A stretch of DNA of 64,000 nucleotides from Aliiroseovarius sp. Z3. GTDB lineage: Bacteria > Pseudomonadota > Alphaproteobacteria > Rhodobacterales > Rhodobacteraceae. This document shows positions 7,461 to 17,042 of this stretch, one piece after another (position 1 is the first letter of the stretch; the number at the start of each line of letters is the position of its first letter). Location: assembly GCF_029105185.1 (NCBI RefSeq), contig NZ_JAFMZK010000006.1, forward strand, positions 124,001 through 188,000. Direction: 5' to 3'. Below the pieces are notes generated by a model. The model worked only from the letters and a program-made list of their open reading frames with translations. It was not told where the DNA came from and made no database searches. A program made the position numbers and the translations under genes.

Positions 7461-9812
7461 CTATTCGCCGTAAGGCACCCAGATGGTCTTGACCTCGGTG
7501 GCATGGGTCAGGAACTCACGGCCCTCGCCACCCGCGCCGAGCCAATCCCGCGTTTGGGCATTGTTGACCCAGGTCCGTTTCAGGTTGCCTGCGCTTTCCG
7601 CTTCGACAATGGCCGAAATATCAGCCCCGGATTGCGTCCACACGGCATCCACGCCCAGATGGCCAGACAAGGGCGCAGCCAGTTCCGCATGACTGCCGGT
7701 GACGATGTTCACCACGCCCGCCGGAACGTCTGACGTGTCGAGCACCTGATAGAAATCGGTTGCAGCCAGCGGGAAGGGTTCGCTTGCCGCCAGCACCACG
7801 CGGTTGCCCATGGCGATGGCCGGGGCCATCAGGGATACAAGGCCAAGAAGCGGCACCGCGTCGGGACAGAACGCACCGATCACTCCGGCAGGTTCGTTCA
7901 TTGCGAGCGCCACACCGCGCATCGGGACCGGTTTGGCCGCACCGTCATATTTGTCGGCCCATGCGGCATAAGTGAACAAGCGGCTGACGGCAGCGTCCAC
8001 CTCTTTTGCGCCACTACGCCCACCTGTCATGGTGTTGAGCCGGTCGGCAAACTCACCTGCGCGGGCCGACAGGTTTTCGCCGATATAGTAGAGGATTTGC
8101 GCCCGCAGGTGCCCGGTCGTCCTGGCCCAACCCGTCGCTGCATGGGCGGCTTCAACGGCGTTGCGGATATCCTTTCGGTTGGCGACGCCAACATGGCCCA
8201 GCAGGTCGCCCTGCTTTGACCAGACTGCTTTGCTGTATCCGCCATCGGGTCGCGCCTGCTTGCCACCGATATAGAACTTGGCGGTGCGGTCCAGCGCATC
8301 CACCTTCGCTTCTTTCGGGGCGGCGTAGGCCGTGATGGGCTTCAAGGACTGCGATTTGCCGCGTGGCTTGGTATAGGCTTGCAGCCCTTCCCAGCCGCCT
8401 TCGCGTCCGAACCCGCTTTCGCGCACGCCACCGAACCCGGCGGCTGCATCAAACATATTCGTGCCATTGACCCAAACAACGCCCGCTGCCAGCTTCGGCG
8501 CGATGTCGAGCGTCAGGTTCACATTCTCGCTCCACACGGTAGCGGCCAAACCGTAGCGGGTGTTGTTGGCGATCTCGATCGCCTCGGACGGGGTGCGGAA
8601 AGTGGTGGCCACCAGCACCGGGCCGAAGATTTCTTCCTGCATCAGCATCGAAGCCGATGAGAGGCCGGTGATCAGCGTGGGCGGATAGAAACAGCCGGAA
8701 GTGGGAAGCGGGCAGGGTGCTTGATAAAGCTCGCCATCGCCAGCACCTGCATCGACCAGTTTGGTGATTTGTGCGTGCTGAACCGGGTCCACAACCGCAC
8801 CCACGTCGATGGATTTATCCAACGGATCACCCATCCGCAGCTTGTCCATCCGCGCGCGCAGCTTGGCATAGAAACGATCCGCGATGCCTTCCTGCACGAT
8901 CAGGCGCGAACCGGCACAGCAGACCTGTCCCTGATTGAACCAGATCGCATCGACCAACCCTTCGACCGCCGAATCCAGATCGGCGTCGTCGAATACGATA
9001 TAGGGCGACTTGCCACCCAGCTCCAAGGTCAGCGATTTGCCCGACCCGGCGGTTTCGCGGCGGATGACACGGCCGACTTCGGTCGAGCCAGTGAAGGCGA
9101 TCTTGTCGATGTCCTCATGCGTGACAATGGCCTCGCCCACACGCCCGTCGCCGGTCACGATGTTCACCACACCCTTGGGCAGTCCGGCCTCGTCGCAAAT
9201 CTGCGCAAACAGAAGCGCGGTCAGAGAGGTGTATTCGGCAGGCTTCAACACCACCGTGTTGCCCATCGCAATCGCAGGCGCGATCTTCCACGCCAGCATC
9301 AGAAGGGGGAAGTTCCACGGGATGATCTGGCCACAGACGCCCAAGGCCTCGCGGTCGGGCAACTCGGCGTCCTGCAACTGGGCCATTCCCGCGTGATAAT
9401 AGAAATGGCGGGCGACCAGCGGAATGTCGATGTCGCGGCTTTCGCGGATCGGCTTGCCGTTGTCCAGCGTTTCCAAAACCGCGAAAAGGCGTGAATGCTT
9501 TTGCACCAGCCGCGCCAGCGCATAAAGGTATTTGGCCCGCTCGTGGCCTGACAGCCCGGCCCATTTCCGTTGCGCTTTCCGGGCTGCGGAAACAGCCGCG
9601 TCCACGTCGTCAGAGGTTGCCTGCGTGACCTTCGCCAGCACGTCTCCGGTGGCTGGGTTCTTGCTGTCGAATGTGTCGCCGACAACGGTCATCTTACCAT
9701 CGATGTACAGACCAAATTGGCCGTTATGTTCGGCAATCCAGTCCTTCGCCTCCTTGGCGCTTTCGGGGGCGGGGCCATATTCCATGGTCTCGAAGATTTC
9801 TTTCACGGTCAT
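7461..9812 (-). CDS. Two-domain ALDH16-type aldehyde dehydrogenase
   Basis: 783 residues, far longer than a normal ALDH (about 490). Residues 1-500 form a complete NAD(P)-dependent ALDH: GCGQIIPWNFP near 158-168, FTGSTEVG near 240-247, general base E264 in LELGGKSP and catalytic C298 in GQVCCAG. Residues about 510-783 are a second, shortened ALDH-like domain that repeats the early motifs (EPAGVIGAFCPD, AIAMGNRVVL, GVVNIVTGS) but has no catalytic Cys/Glu. This is the ALDH16 architecture, known structurally from a bacterial (Loktanella) enzyme. The gene sits 10 bases downstream of deoC, which releases acetaldehyde, so oxidation of that aldehyde is the natural guess. Substrate is not shown by sequence. 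Confidence 0.9.
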   Translation of the reverse strand: MTVKEIFETMEYGPAPESAKEAKDWIAEHNGQFGLYIDGKMTVVGDTFDSKNPATGDVLAKVTQATSDDVDAAVSAARKAQRKWAGLSGHERAKYLYALARLVQKHSRLFAVLETLDNGKPIRESRDIDIPLVARHFYYHAGMAQLQDAELPDREALGVCGQIIPWNFPLLMLAWKIAPAIAMGNTVVLKPAEYTSLTALLFAQICDEAGLPKGVVNIVTGDGRVGEAIVTHEDIDKIAFTGSTEVGRVIRRETAGSGKSLTLELGGKSPYIVFDDADLDSAVEGLVDAIWFNQGQVCCAGSRLIVQEGIADRFYAKLRARMDKLRMGDPLDKSIDVGAVVDPVQHAQITKLVDAGAGDGELYQAPCPLPTSGCFYPPTLITGLSSASMLMQEEIFGPVLVATTFRTPSEAIEIANNTRYGLAATVWSENVNLTLDIAPKLAAGVVWVNGTNMFDAAAGFGGVRESGFGREGGWEGLQAYTKPRGKSQSLKPITAYAAPKEAKVDALDRTAKFYIGGKQARPDGGYSKAVWSKQGDLLGHVGVANRKDIRNAVEAAHAATGWARTTGHLRAQILYYIGENLSARAGEFADRLNTMTGGRSGAKEVDAAVSRLFTYAAWADKYDGAAKPVPMRGVALAMNEPAGVIGAFCPDAVPLLGLVSLMAPAIAMGNRVVLAASEPFPLAATDFYQVLDTSDVPAGVVNIVTGSHAELAAPLSGHLGVDAVWTQSGADISAIVEAESAGNLKRTWVNNAQTRDWLGAGGEGREFLTHATEVKTIWVPYGE

Positions 9813-9822
9813 GTTGATGTCC

Positions 9823-10842
9823 TCAACCCATCGGGTGGCGGTAGGTGGCCGAATAATGGCCGGTCACGTGGTGCTCCAACTGGCGTTCGATATCGCCCAG
9901 AAGAGAGCTGGCGCCGAAGCGGAACAGCTCGGGTGTCAGCCAGTCGTCGCCCAGCTCTTCCTTGATCAGTGCCAGATAGGTCAGGGCGTCCTTGGCCTTG
10001 GCAATGCCGCCGGCTGGCTTGTAGCCAACGCGGTATCCCGTTGCTTCGTAATAGTCGCGGATGGCGCGGATCATCACCAAGCTGACGGGCAAGGTCGCAT
10101 TAACACTTTCCTTCCCGGTCGACGTCTTGATGAAATCCGCCCCCGCCATCATGCAGACCAGCGAAGCGCGTGCGACATTGCGCAGCGAACCAAGTTCGCC
10201 GGTTGCAAGGATCGCCTTTACATGGGCTTCGCCACAGGCATCGCGGAAATCGCGCATTTCGTCATAAAGCGCCTGCCAGTTGCCGGTCAGGACATGTTGA
10301 CGCGAGATTACGATGTCAATCTCGGTTGCCCCGGCGCGTACGCTTTCGCGGATCTCCTCGACGCGAAGATGATATGGGCTAAGACCGGCGGGAAACCCGG
10401 TTGAAACTGCAGCGATGGGCAGTGTGACGCCCATATGCTTCAGCGTATCCACCGCAGCCGGGATCATGTCGTGATAGACGCATACGGCACCGGTCGTAAC
10501 CTCTTCAACGCCGAGCGCATCCATGATTTCCGGGCGCACCGGGTGGGCCGCCTTGGCACACAGTCGGCGTACGCGCCCCGGCGTGTCATCGCCCGCAAGA
10601 GTGGTCAGGTCAATCATCGTGATGGCTTTCAGCAGCCACGCCGCCTGATGTTCCTTTTTCACGCTTCGGCGTCCGGGAAGCGTCGCGCAGCGGCGTTCGA
10701 TCGCGGAAGTGTTGGCCTGGGCGGCGCGCACCCAGTTCATGTCAAGGTCCATGCCCGGATTTCGAGCATGGGTCACTTGGGGTAACTGCGCCGTGTCCCG
10801 ATCCCTTTGTGAGGTGCGGGCTGATGTCTGTTCGCTTTGCAC
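9823..10842 (-). CDS. deoC: Deoxyribose-phosphate aldolase
   Basis: 339 residues from a GTG start with GAGAGA upstream (10849-10854). Cleaves 2-deoxyribose 5-phosphate to glyceraldehyde 3-phosphate and acetaldehyde in deoxynucleoside breakdown. The Schiff-base region ADFIKTSTGKE, the upstream TLKHMGVTLPIAAVSTGFP strand and the GYKPAGGI phosphate-binding segment are all visible. An in-frame ATG 90 bases upstream exists, but the extra residues look non-coding, so I chose the GTG. Co-transcribed with the aldehyde dehydrogenase that follows, giving a two-step deoxyribose-to-acetate route. Confidence 0.92.
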   Translation of the reverse strand: MQSEQTSARTSQRDRDTAQLPQVTHARNPGMDLDMNWVRAAQANTSAIERRCATLPGRRSVKKEHQAAWLLKAITMIDLTTLAGDDTPGRVRRLCAKAAHPVRPEIMDALGVEEVTTGAVCVYHDMIPAAVDTLKHMGVTLPIAAVSTGFPAGLSPYHLRVEEIRESVRAGATEIDIVISRQHVLTGNWQALYDEMRDFRDACGEAHVKAILATGELGSLRNVARASLVCMMAGADFIKTSTGKESVNATLPVSLVMIRAIRDYYEATGYRVGYKPAGGIAKAKDALTYLALIKEELGDDWLTPELFRFGASSLLGDIERQLEHHVTGHYSATYRHPMG

Positions 10843-11176
10843 GGATTTCTCTCGGATATGTCCAGTGGGTTTTGGTTGTCCAAGGTTCGCACGGGCATTC
10901 GGAATTGGCAATATTGCAGTGGCGGAAGGCACCGTCCAGCAGATTCTCCGTCATTTTGACGACACCCACCGTCATAATCACGGATGCAGCGGGTATGGCA
11001 TGGCGATCTGTTCTCTTTCCATGTTGAAAAACGACAGTGTTGCAGGGAGTTGTTTCTCCTGACAAGTTGCGCATAGGATGCTTCATCGGTGATTGCCGGA
11101 GAGCTGAGTCTCTCGCGGAACGATTGAGTTCCGTTTAATGCGTCATCCCACAAAAAACTGATAAGGGAGAACCTTC
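10843..11176. promoter_or_regulatory. Divergent intergenic region deoC / opp operon
   Basis: 334 bases without a supported gene between the divergent deoC and oppA-type genes; it must hold both promoters. Visible elements are an 18-base dyad, CGGAAC-GATTGA-GTTCCG, at 11116-11133, followed by TTTAAT; a small GGAG-TTGTTT-CTCC inverted repeat near 11046-11060; and a good ribosome binding site AAGGGA at about 11163-11169. I could not place convincing -35/-10 pairs. The dyad is 43 bases upstream of the oppA ATG and may be an operator or a leader hairpin. Confidence 0.5.
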
Positions 11177-12799
11177 ATGAACATTTCAATCAAAGCGGCC
11201 CTGCTGTGCTCGGCATTTGCGGTTGCAAGCCCGGCGTTTGCTGCGGGCATGCACCCGGTCACCGGCGAGGCGCTCGCGGATAACCAAACCTACACCTATC
11301 GGATGCTCGACGACGTGAAGTCGTTCGACCCGCAAATCAACACAGACGTTGAAGGCTCGCACATCCTGCGTGACCTGTTTGAAGGTCTGGTGAACTCGGA
11401 CCCGCAAGGTAACTCGGTTCCCGGCGCTGCCGAAAGCTGGGAAGTGTCGGAAGATGGCCTGACCTATACCTTCAAGCTGCGCGACGCCAAGTGGTCGAAT
11501 GGCGATCCAGTGACCGCCGGTGACTTCGTTTACGCATGGCGCCGTCTGGCAGATCCGGCCACGGCATCCGAATACGCGTGGTATATGGAGCTGATGGGCG
11601 TCGAGAATGCCACCAAGATCGTAGCTGGTGAAATGGCCCCCGATACGCTGGGCGCAACCGCCATTGACGACAAGACCCTTGAGGTCAAGATTGATGCGCC
11701 GCGTCCCTATTTCCCCGGCATGCTGACCCACGCATCGACCTTTCCTGTGAACCAGAAAGTGCTTGAAGCGCATGGCAACGACTGGACCAAACCCGGCAAT
11801 CTTGTTGGTAACGGTGCATATGTCCTGACCGACTATGTCTCGGGCGTGAAAGTCACCCGCGAGCGGAACCCGATGTATTGGGACAACGACAACACCATTC
11901 TGGAAACGGTTGTTGCGCTGGTTATCAACGATGAAAACATCGCCCTGACGCGTTACGACGCGGGCGAAGTGGACAAGACCGAAGTTCCTGCTGGCCAGTA
12001 TCCTGCCCTGAAGGAAAAACTGCCGGACGAGACCTATTCGACCCCGCGGTCGTGCTCGTATATCTACATGTTCAACCTGGGTGAAAACGGCCCTGAAGCC
12101 CTGAAGGATGTGCGCGTTCGCAAGGCAATGTCCTATGCGCTGAACCGCGATGTGATCGTGGACAACATCCTGAAAGGCGGCCAGTACCCTTCCTATAACT
12201 GGACGCACCAGAAAACCGCCGGGTTCGAAATGCCAGCGATCGATTATGCGACCTGGTCACAGGACGAGCGGGTGGCGAAAGCCAAAGAGCTTCTGGCAGA
12301 GGCAGGTTATGGCGAAGGCGGCAAGCCGCTTGAGCTGACGTTGAACTACAACACCTCGGAAGCGCACAAGAAGATCGCAATCGCGGCCTCGCAGATGTGG
12401 AAGCAAAACCTGGGTGTGAACGTCACCCTGGCCAACTTCGAATGGAAAGTGCATCTGGACAAGCTGCGCAGTGGTGATTTCGGTATGGCACGCTATGCGT
12501 GGTGCGGTGACTATAACGAGCCGTCGACCTATACCGACCTGTTCACCACGACATCGGGTCACAACAACGGCAAGTACACCAACCCGAAATATGACGAGTT
12601 GGCGAAAGCGGCAAAAACCTCTGACAACCCTGCTGAAGAATACAAGCAGATGGAGCAATTGCTGGCCGACGACATGCCGATCGTTCCGGTGTACCAGTAT
12701 ACCAACGTGATCATGGTCAAACCGGACCTGAAAGGCTTCCCTTTCGAGGATCTGATGAACAACATCTATTCCCGCACGATGTACAAGGTGGCTGAATAA
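11177..12799 (+). CDS. oppA: Oligopeptide ABC transporter substrate-binding protein
   Basis: 540 residues. A Sec signal peptide (about 1-22, ending ASPAFA) directs it to the periplasm. The mature protein has solute-binding family 5 features: YRMLDDVKSFDPQINTDVEGS near the N-terminus, the LRDAKWSNGDPVTAGDFVYAWRR segment, and RVRKAMSYALNRDVIV in the C-terminal lobe. It captures oligopeptides for the downstream permease. It is the first gene of a complete five-gene operon. A hairpin after its stop codon probably sets its higher expression. OppA, MppA and DppA-type specificities cannot be separated here. Confidence 0.9.
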   Translation: MNISIKAALLCSAFAVASPAFAAGMHPVTGEALADNQTYTYRMLDDVKSFDPQINTDVEGSHILRDLFEGLVNSDPQGNSVPGAAESWEVSEDGLTYTFKLRDAKWSNGDPVTAGDFVYAWRRLADPATASEYAWYMELMGVENATKIVAGEMAPDTLGATAIDDKTLEVKIDAPRPYFPGMLTHASTFPVNQKVLEAHGNDWTKPGNLVGNGAYVLTDYVSGVKVTRERNPMYWDNDNTILETVVALVINDENIALTRYDAGEVDKTEVPAGQYPALKEKLPDETYSTPRSCSYIYMFNLGENGPEALKDVRVRKAMSYALNRDVIVDNILKGGQYPSYNWTHQKTAGFEMPAIDYATWSQDERVAKAKELLAEAGYGEGGKPLELTLNYNTSEAHKKIAIAASQMWKQNLGVNVTLANFEWKVHLDKLRSGDFGMARYAWCGDYNEPSTYTDLFTTTSGHNNGKYTNPKYDELAKAAKTSDNPAEEYKQMEQLLADDMPIVPVYQYTNVIMVKPDLKGFPFEDLMNNIYSRTMYKVAE

Positions 12800-12823
12800 G
12801 CTATCCTGTTCTAACCAAATCGG

Positions 12824-12850
12824 GGCGTGTCCGGGAAACCGGGCCGCCCG
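12824..12850 (+). promoter_or_regulatory. Intercistronic mRNA hairpin between oppA and oppB
   Basis: GGGCG (12824-12828) pairs with CGCCC (12846-12850), and GUCCGG (12830-12835) pairs with CCGGGC (12840-12845), around a GAAA tetraloop, with one bulged U. That gives about 11 pairs. No T run follows, so it is more likely an mRNA-stabilising or attenuating hairpin than a terminator, as often seen after binding-protein genes of ABC operons. Confidence 0.7.
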
Positions 12851-12870
12851 CCTAAAAGCGGGGCTTCCAT

Positions 12871-13812
12871 ATGCTGGGTTTTGTTCTTCGTCGCATCGCG
12901 ATGGCCGTTCCTGTCATCTTGATCCTGATCATCTTCTCGTTCGTCCTGATGCGTGCCGCGCCGGGTGGGCCGTTCACAAAAGAACGCGCATTGCCACCGG
13001 TGGTGTTAGAGAACATCAACGCCAAATACGGGCTTGATGATCCCTTTCTCGTTCAGATCGGTACATATCTGAAAAACATTCTGTTCCATTTCGATTTCGG
13101 ACCCAGTTTTGTTTATCAGGACAGAACGGTGAACCAGATCATCGCGGACGGTTTCCCGGTTACGTTGACCTACGGGTTCTGGACCTTCGTTTTCGCTGTT
13201 TTGGTCGGGGGTGCCTTGGGCATCGTGGCGGCCTTGAAGCAGAACACCTGGATCGACTATCTGGCGGTCGGGTTCTCAATCGGGGCGCAGGCGTTGCCCA
13301 ACTTTATCATGGCACCCATTCTCGTGCTGGTCTTTACACTGTGGCTTGGTTGGCTGCCCGGTGGCGGCTGGTGGGGCGGACCGAATGATCCCAATTCCTA
13401 TACCTCGTACCTTGTCATGCCCGTCATCGCGCTGGCGACATCCTATCTGGCGTCGATTGCGCGGCTTACGCGATCTTCGATGCTTGAGGTCATGAACTCC
13501 AACTTCATCCGAACCGCGCGGGCCAAAGGATTGCCGGATCGGACAATCATCCTGCGTCATACGCTGAAACCTGCGCTGATTCCTGTTATCTCGTATCTTG
13601 GGCCGGCCTTTGTTGGCATGATCACCGGGTCGGTTGTGGTTGACATGTTCCTGTCGACCGGCGGGATCGGTAAAGATTTCGTGCAGGCCGCTCTGAACCG
13701 CGATTACTCGGTTATCATGGGTATCACGATCCTTGTCGGTATGCTGACGATCCTGTTCAACTTGGTCGTGGACGTGCTTTACGCATGGATCGACCCAAGA
13801 ATTCGGTACTAA
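12871..13812 (+). CDS. oppB: Oligopeptide ABC transporter permease, OppB type
   Basis: 313 residues, inner-membrane permease with about six membrane segments and the conserved N-terminal LGFVLRRIAMAVPVILI segment of the OppB/DppB family. The EAA-type cytoplasmic loop that docks the ATPases is visible as NFIRTARAKGLPDRTIILRH near residues 211-230. It pairs with the following OppC-type permease to form the channel. It lies 71 bases after oppA, beyond the hairpin, and 12 bases before oppC. Confidence 0.93.
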   Translation: MLGFVLRRIAMAVPVILILIIFSFVLMRAAPGGPFTKERALPPVVLENINAKYGLDDPFLVQIGTYLKNILFHFDFGPSFVYQDRTVNQIIADGFPVTLTYGFWTFVFAVLVGGALGIVAALKQNTWIDYLAVGFSIGAQALPNFIMAPILVLVFTLWLGWLPGGGWWGGPNDPNSYTSYLVMPVIALATSYLASIARLTRSSMLEVMNSNFIRTARAKGLPDRTIILRHTLKPALIPVISYLGPAFVGMITGSVVVDMFLSTGGIGKDFVQAALNRDYSVIMGITILVGMLTILFNLVVDVLYAWIDPRIRY

Positions 13813-13824
13813 GGGGGCGCTCGC

Positions 13825-14742
13825 ATGGCACATGTAACAAACGTAGAATCCGCCATCGACTCGACCGAAGTGATCAAAGGCCGCTCGCTCTGGCAAGATG
13901 CGAGGGCGCGGTTCTTTCGCAACAAGGCCGCGGTCGTCTCGCTGATCATCCTGATCCTTGTTTCGCTGTTTGCGCTGTTCGGCGGAATGCTCACCCCTTG
14001 GTCGAACGAAGAGATTGACTGGAACCTGATGGGCGATGTGCGCACACTTGGTGGTCCGTCGTTCGAAACCAAGCATTATTTCGGATTGGACCCGTTGGGG
14101 CGCGACCTGTTTGCCCGCGTGGTGCAGGGAACGCAGATTTCGCTGATGATCGGTATTGTCGGCGCGCTGATTTCAGTGATCGTCGGAACGTTGTACGGCG
14201 CCACTGCCGGGTTCATCGGCGGGCGGTTGGACAATATCATGATGCGGATCGTCGATATCCTCATGGCGATTCCCTACATGTTCGTCCTGATCCTTCTTCT
14301 GGTGGTGTTCGGTCGGTCGATTTTCATGCTGTTCGTCGGGATCGGTCTGATCTCGTGGCTGGACATGGCACGGATTGCGCGGGGGCAAACCCTGTCGATC
14401 AAGAACAAGGAGTTTGTCGAGGCAGCGATCGCCACGGGTGTGTCCACCCCCAAGATCATCATCCGCCATATCGTTCCGAACCTGCTGGGCGTCGTCATCG
14501 TCTATGCAACGCTTCTGGTGCCGTCGATGATCATGTTCGAAAGCTTCATCTCGTTCCTGGGGCTGGGCGTGCAAGAGCCGCTGACCAGTTGGGGTGCGCT
14601 GATCAACGAAGGGGCGGGGCAGATGCGCTATGGTACCCTGTGGATGCTGGGTTTTCCGCTGTTCTTCTTCCTGATCTCACTGTTTGCTTTCTTTTTCTTT
14701 GGTGACGGCCTGCGCGATGCGCTGGACCCGAAAGATCGGTAG
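13825..14742 (+). CDS. oppC: Oligopeptide ABC transporter permease, OppC type
   Basis: 305 residues. A cytoplasmic N-terminal extension (about 1-35) precedes the first membrane segment, as usual in OppC. The signature HYFGLDPLGRDLFARVVQGT is present (about 92-111), and the EAA loop appears as KEFVEAAIATGVSTPKIIIR near 195-214. Forms the permease heterodimer with OppB. Separated from oppD by only 12 bases, indicating one transcript. Confidence 0.93.
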   Translation: MAHVTNVESAIDSTEVIKGRSLWQDARARFFRNKAAVVSLIILILVSLFALFGGMLTPWSNEEIDWNLMGDVRTLGGPSFETKHYFGLDPLGRDLFARVVQGTQISLMIGIVGALISVIVGTLYGATAGFIGGRLDNIMMRIVDILMAIPYMFVLILLLVVFGRSIFMLFVGIGLISWLDMARIARGQTLSIKNKEFVEAAIATGVSTPKIIIRHIVPNLLGVVIVYATLLVPSMIMFESFISFLGLGVQEPLTSWGALINEGAGQMRYGTLWMLGFPLFFFLISLFAFFFFGDGLRDALDPKDR

Positions 14743-14754
14743 GGGTTTAGCAAT

Positions 14755-15729
14755 ATGGCACTTCTTGAAGTTCGTGAACTTAGCGTTCACTTCGACACCC
14801 CTGACGGCACCGTCACCGCTGTGGACCGGATCAGCTTCGATTTGACGGCAGGCGAAACGCTGGGCGTGGTCGGGGAAAGTGGGTCGGGCAAAAGCCAAAC
14901 CGTCTTCGCCATCATGGGACTGTTGGCCCGCAACGGCAAGGCGACCGGATCGGTCAAGCTGGCAGGGGAAGAGATACTGAACATCTCGACCAGCAAGCTG
15001 AACAAGATCCGGGCCGAGAAGATCGCGATGATCTTTCAGGACCCGATGACCTGCCTGAACCCGTTCATGCGGGTGTCAGACCAGATGGCCGAGGTTTTGA
15101 CCCATCACAAGGGCATCTCGCGGTCCGAAGCGGTGCGCCAGTCGGTCGAATTGCTAGACGCCGTCCGCATCCCCGAAGCCAAAAAGCGCGTCAACATGTA
15201 TCCGCACGAGTTCTCGGGCGGGATGCGGCAGCGGGTGATGATCGCGATGTCGCTTCTGTGCAAGCCCGACATCCTGATCGCCGACGAACCGACAACGGCG
15301 TTGGACGTGACCGTGCAAGCGCAGATCATGAAGCTGCTGGAGGATTTGCAATCCGAGTTCGGCATGTCGATCATCCTGATCACCCACGACCTTGGTGTTG
15401 TGGCCGGGTCGTGCAAGGAAACGCTTGTCATGTATGGCGGGCAGCAGATGGAATACGGCACCACCGAGGGGCTGTTTGAACTGCCGACCCATCCCTATAC
15501 GATGGGCTTGTTGAAGGCCGTGCCGCGTCTGGATGTCGAAAGCGCGCGACTTGCGACCATTCCGGGCAGCCCGCCCAACATGATGAATATGCCGATCGGT
15601 TGCCCGTTCTCGCCGCGCTGCGAATTTGCAATCGAAGACTGCGCCACCGTCCGTCCGACGCTGAATGGCGTGGCAGGCCGCAAGGTGCGGCGCCGTGCCT
15701 GTATCCGATCATTGGAGGAGCTTGTATGA
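14755..15729 (+). CDS. oppD: Oligopeptide ABC transporter ATP-binding protein, OppD type
   Basis: 324 residues. Walker A is GESGSGKS (40-47), the ABC signature is [10 protein letters not shown], and Walker B is [12 protein letters not shown]. The C-terminal oligopeptide/dipeptide ATPase extension has the Cys-containing [15 protein letters not shown], which in this family can bind an Fe-S cluster. Drives peptide import together with OppF, whose ATG overlaps this gene's stop (ATGA). Confidence 0.93.
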   Translation: MALLEVRELSVHFDTPDGTVTAVDRISFDLTAGETLGVVGESGSGKSQTVFAIMGLLARNGKATGSVKLAGEEILNISTSKLNKIRAEKIAMIFQDPMTCLNPFMRVSDQMAEVLTHHKGISRSEAVRQSVELLDAVRIPEAKKRVNMYPHEFSGGMRQRVMIAMSLLCKPDILIADEPTTALDVTVQAQIMKLLEDLQSEFGMSIILITHDLGVVAGSCKETLVMYGGQQMEYGTTEGLFELPTHPYTMGLLKAVPRLDVESARLATIPGSPPNMMNMPIGCPFSPRCEFAIEDCATVRPTLNGVAGRKVRRRACIRSLEELV

Positions 15730-16712
15730 ACGCCCAATCCCCTCTGTTATCCGTCCGTGATCTTAAGGTCTGGTTCGACATCAGAGCCAAAGGCGCCATG
15801 CCGTGGACCGCTCCTGACAAATTGAAGGCCGTTGATGGTGTCGATTTTGACCTGATGCCGGGGGAAACCCTTGGCATCGTGGGCGAAAGCGGCTGTGGCA
15901 AGTCGACACTGGCCCGTGCGATCATGCGCATGGTGCCGGCGGAGGCTGGCACCGTTCTATGGCTGGGTGATGATCTTTTGTCGCTCAACAAGCACGGCAT
16001 GCGTGAGCACCGCAAAGAGATGCAGATGATTTTTCAGGATCCTCTGGCGTCGCTGAACCCGCGGATGACCATTGGCCAGATCGTGGCGGAACCGCTTAAG
16101 ACCCACTATCCCGACGTTTCAAAGTCCGAAGTGAAGGCCCGCGTGCGCGAGGTGTTGGACCGTGTGGGCATCCTGCCCAACATGATCAACCGTTATCCAC
16201 ACGAGTTTTCAGGCGGACAGTGTCAGCGGATCGGGATTGCTCGCGCGTTGATCCTGAAGCCGCAATTGATCATCTGCGACGAACCTGTATCGGCGCTGGA
16301 CGTGTCCATTCAGGCGCAGGTGATCAACCTGTTGATGGACATTCAGCAGGAAATGGGGCTGAGCTTGATCTTCATCGCGCATGATTTGTCGGTTGTGAAG
16401 CACATCTCGACCCGTGTGATGGTTCTGTATCTTGGCAATGTCGTGGAAATCAGCGAAGCCGAGCAGCTGTATCGCGCGCCCGGCCATCCCTATACCCAAG
16501 CGCTGATCTCGGCGGTCCCGATCCCCGATCCCAAGGCCCATGCTGAGAACGAGGTGATGCTTCTGGATGCCGACTTGCCTTCGCCACTCAACCCACCGTC
16601 GGGTTGTGTGTTCCGCACACGATGCCCGCTTGCCAAACCCGTCTGCGCAGAAACAAAACCGCCGCTGACAGATCGCGGCAACGGGCAACAAGTGGCCTGC
16701 CACGTGATCTGA
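15726..16712 (+). CDS. oppF: Oligopeptide ABC transporter ATP-binding protein, OppF type
   Basis: 328 residues from the ATG that overlaps the oppD stop. The same frame is open further upstream, but that part is inside oppD. Walker [10 protein letters not shown] (53-61), signature [16 protein letters not shown] and Walker [13 protein letters not shown] are present. The C-terminal [15 protein letters not shown] is the family's Cys extension. Last gene of the opp operon, followed by a terminator. Confidence 0.93.
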   Translation: MNAQSPLLSVRDLKVWFDIRAKGAMPWTAPDKLKAVDGVDFDLMPGETLGIVGESGCGKSTLARAIMRMVPAEAGTVLWLGDDLLSLNKHGMREHRKEMQMIFQDPLASLNPRMTIGQIVAEPLKTHYPDVSKSEVKARVREVLDRVGILPNMINRYPHEFSGGQCQRIGIARALILKPQLIICDEPVSALDVSIQAQVINLLMDIQQEMGLSLIFIAHDLSVVKHISTRVMVLYLGNVVEISEAEQLYRAPGHPYTQALISAVPIPDPKAHAENEVMLLDADLPSPLNPPSGCVFRTRCPLAKPVCAETKPPLTDRGNGQQVACHVI

Positions 16713-16734
16713 CGGGATTGATCCGGATAAACAG

Positions 16735-16760
16735 AAACCCCGGCCTGTGCCGGGGTTTTC
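16735..16760. terminator. Terminator between opp operon and copZ
   Basis: A 7-base stem, CCCCGGC (16738-16744) and GCCGGGG (16749-16755), with loop CTGT, flanked by AAA and TTTT. Because both flanks are suitable, it can stop transcription of oppF from the left and of the copper chaperone gene from the right. It abuts the last base of the chaperone gene. Confidence 0.85.
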
Positions 16761-16951
16761 TATTTTTGCGCTGCGGGAAACCCGATTTCGTCCAGCTTGG
16801 CGATAACCGCCTCGGTCGCCAGACCGCTGACGTCGACCGTGCGCGCCTCCATGTCGAAAGACAGATGTTCGGCCCCTGCTTTGGTCAAGATTTCGGTGAT
16901 CGAAGCCTTGCAGTGCCCGCAACTCATATCCGGCACGTGAAATGTCGCCAT
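16760..16951 (-). CDS. copZ: Copper chaperone, CopZ-type HMA domain protein
   Basis: 63 residues from an ATG preceded by AAGGGG. A single heavy-metal-associated domain: the metal site is CGHC in MSCGHCKAS, near residue 10, with the typical beta-alpha-beta-beta-alpha-beta pattern ending AKLDEIGFPA. It delivers Cu(I) to the P-type ATPase encoded divergently next door. A longer reading from further upstream would cover the intergenic region and is rejected. The middle residues GH are slightly unusual, as AS is more common in CxxC chaperones. Confidence 0.85.
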   Translation of the reverse strand: MATFHVPDMSCGHCKASITEILTKAGAEHLSFDMEARTVDVSGLATEAVIAKLDEIGFPAAQK

Positions 16952-17042
16952 GTGGAACCCCTTTTCGCAAACGGTGTTTACTATCTCCATACGCCCAACC
17001 GCAGGGCGGTCAAGCGGCATCAGAATATTCTGTCGCCATGTC

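Noticed and set aside
10843-10932. Longer deoC start adding 30 residues
   Set aside because: The extra residues are unlike the family, and the GTG at 10842 has a GAGAGA site.
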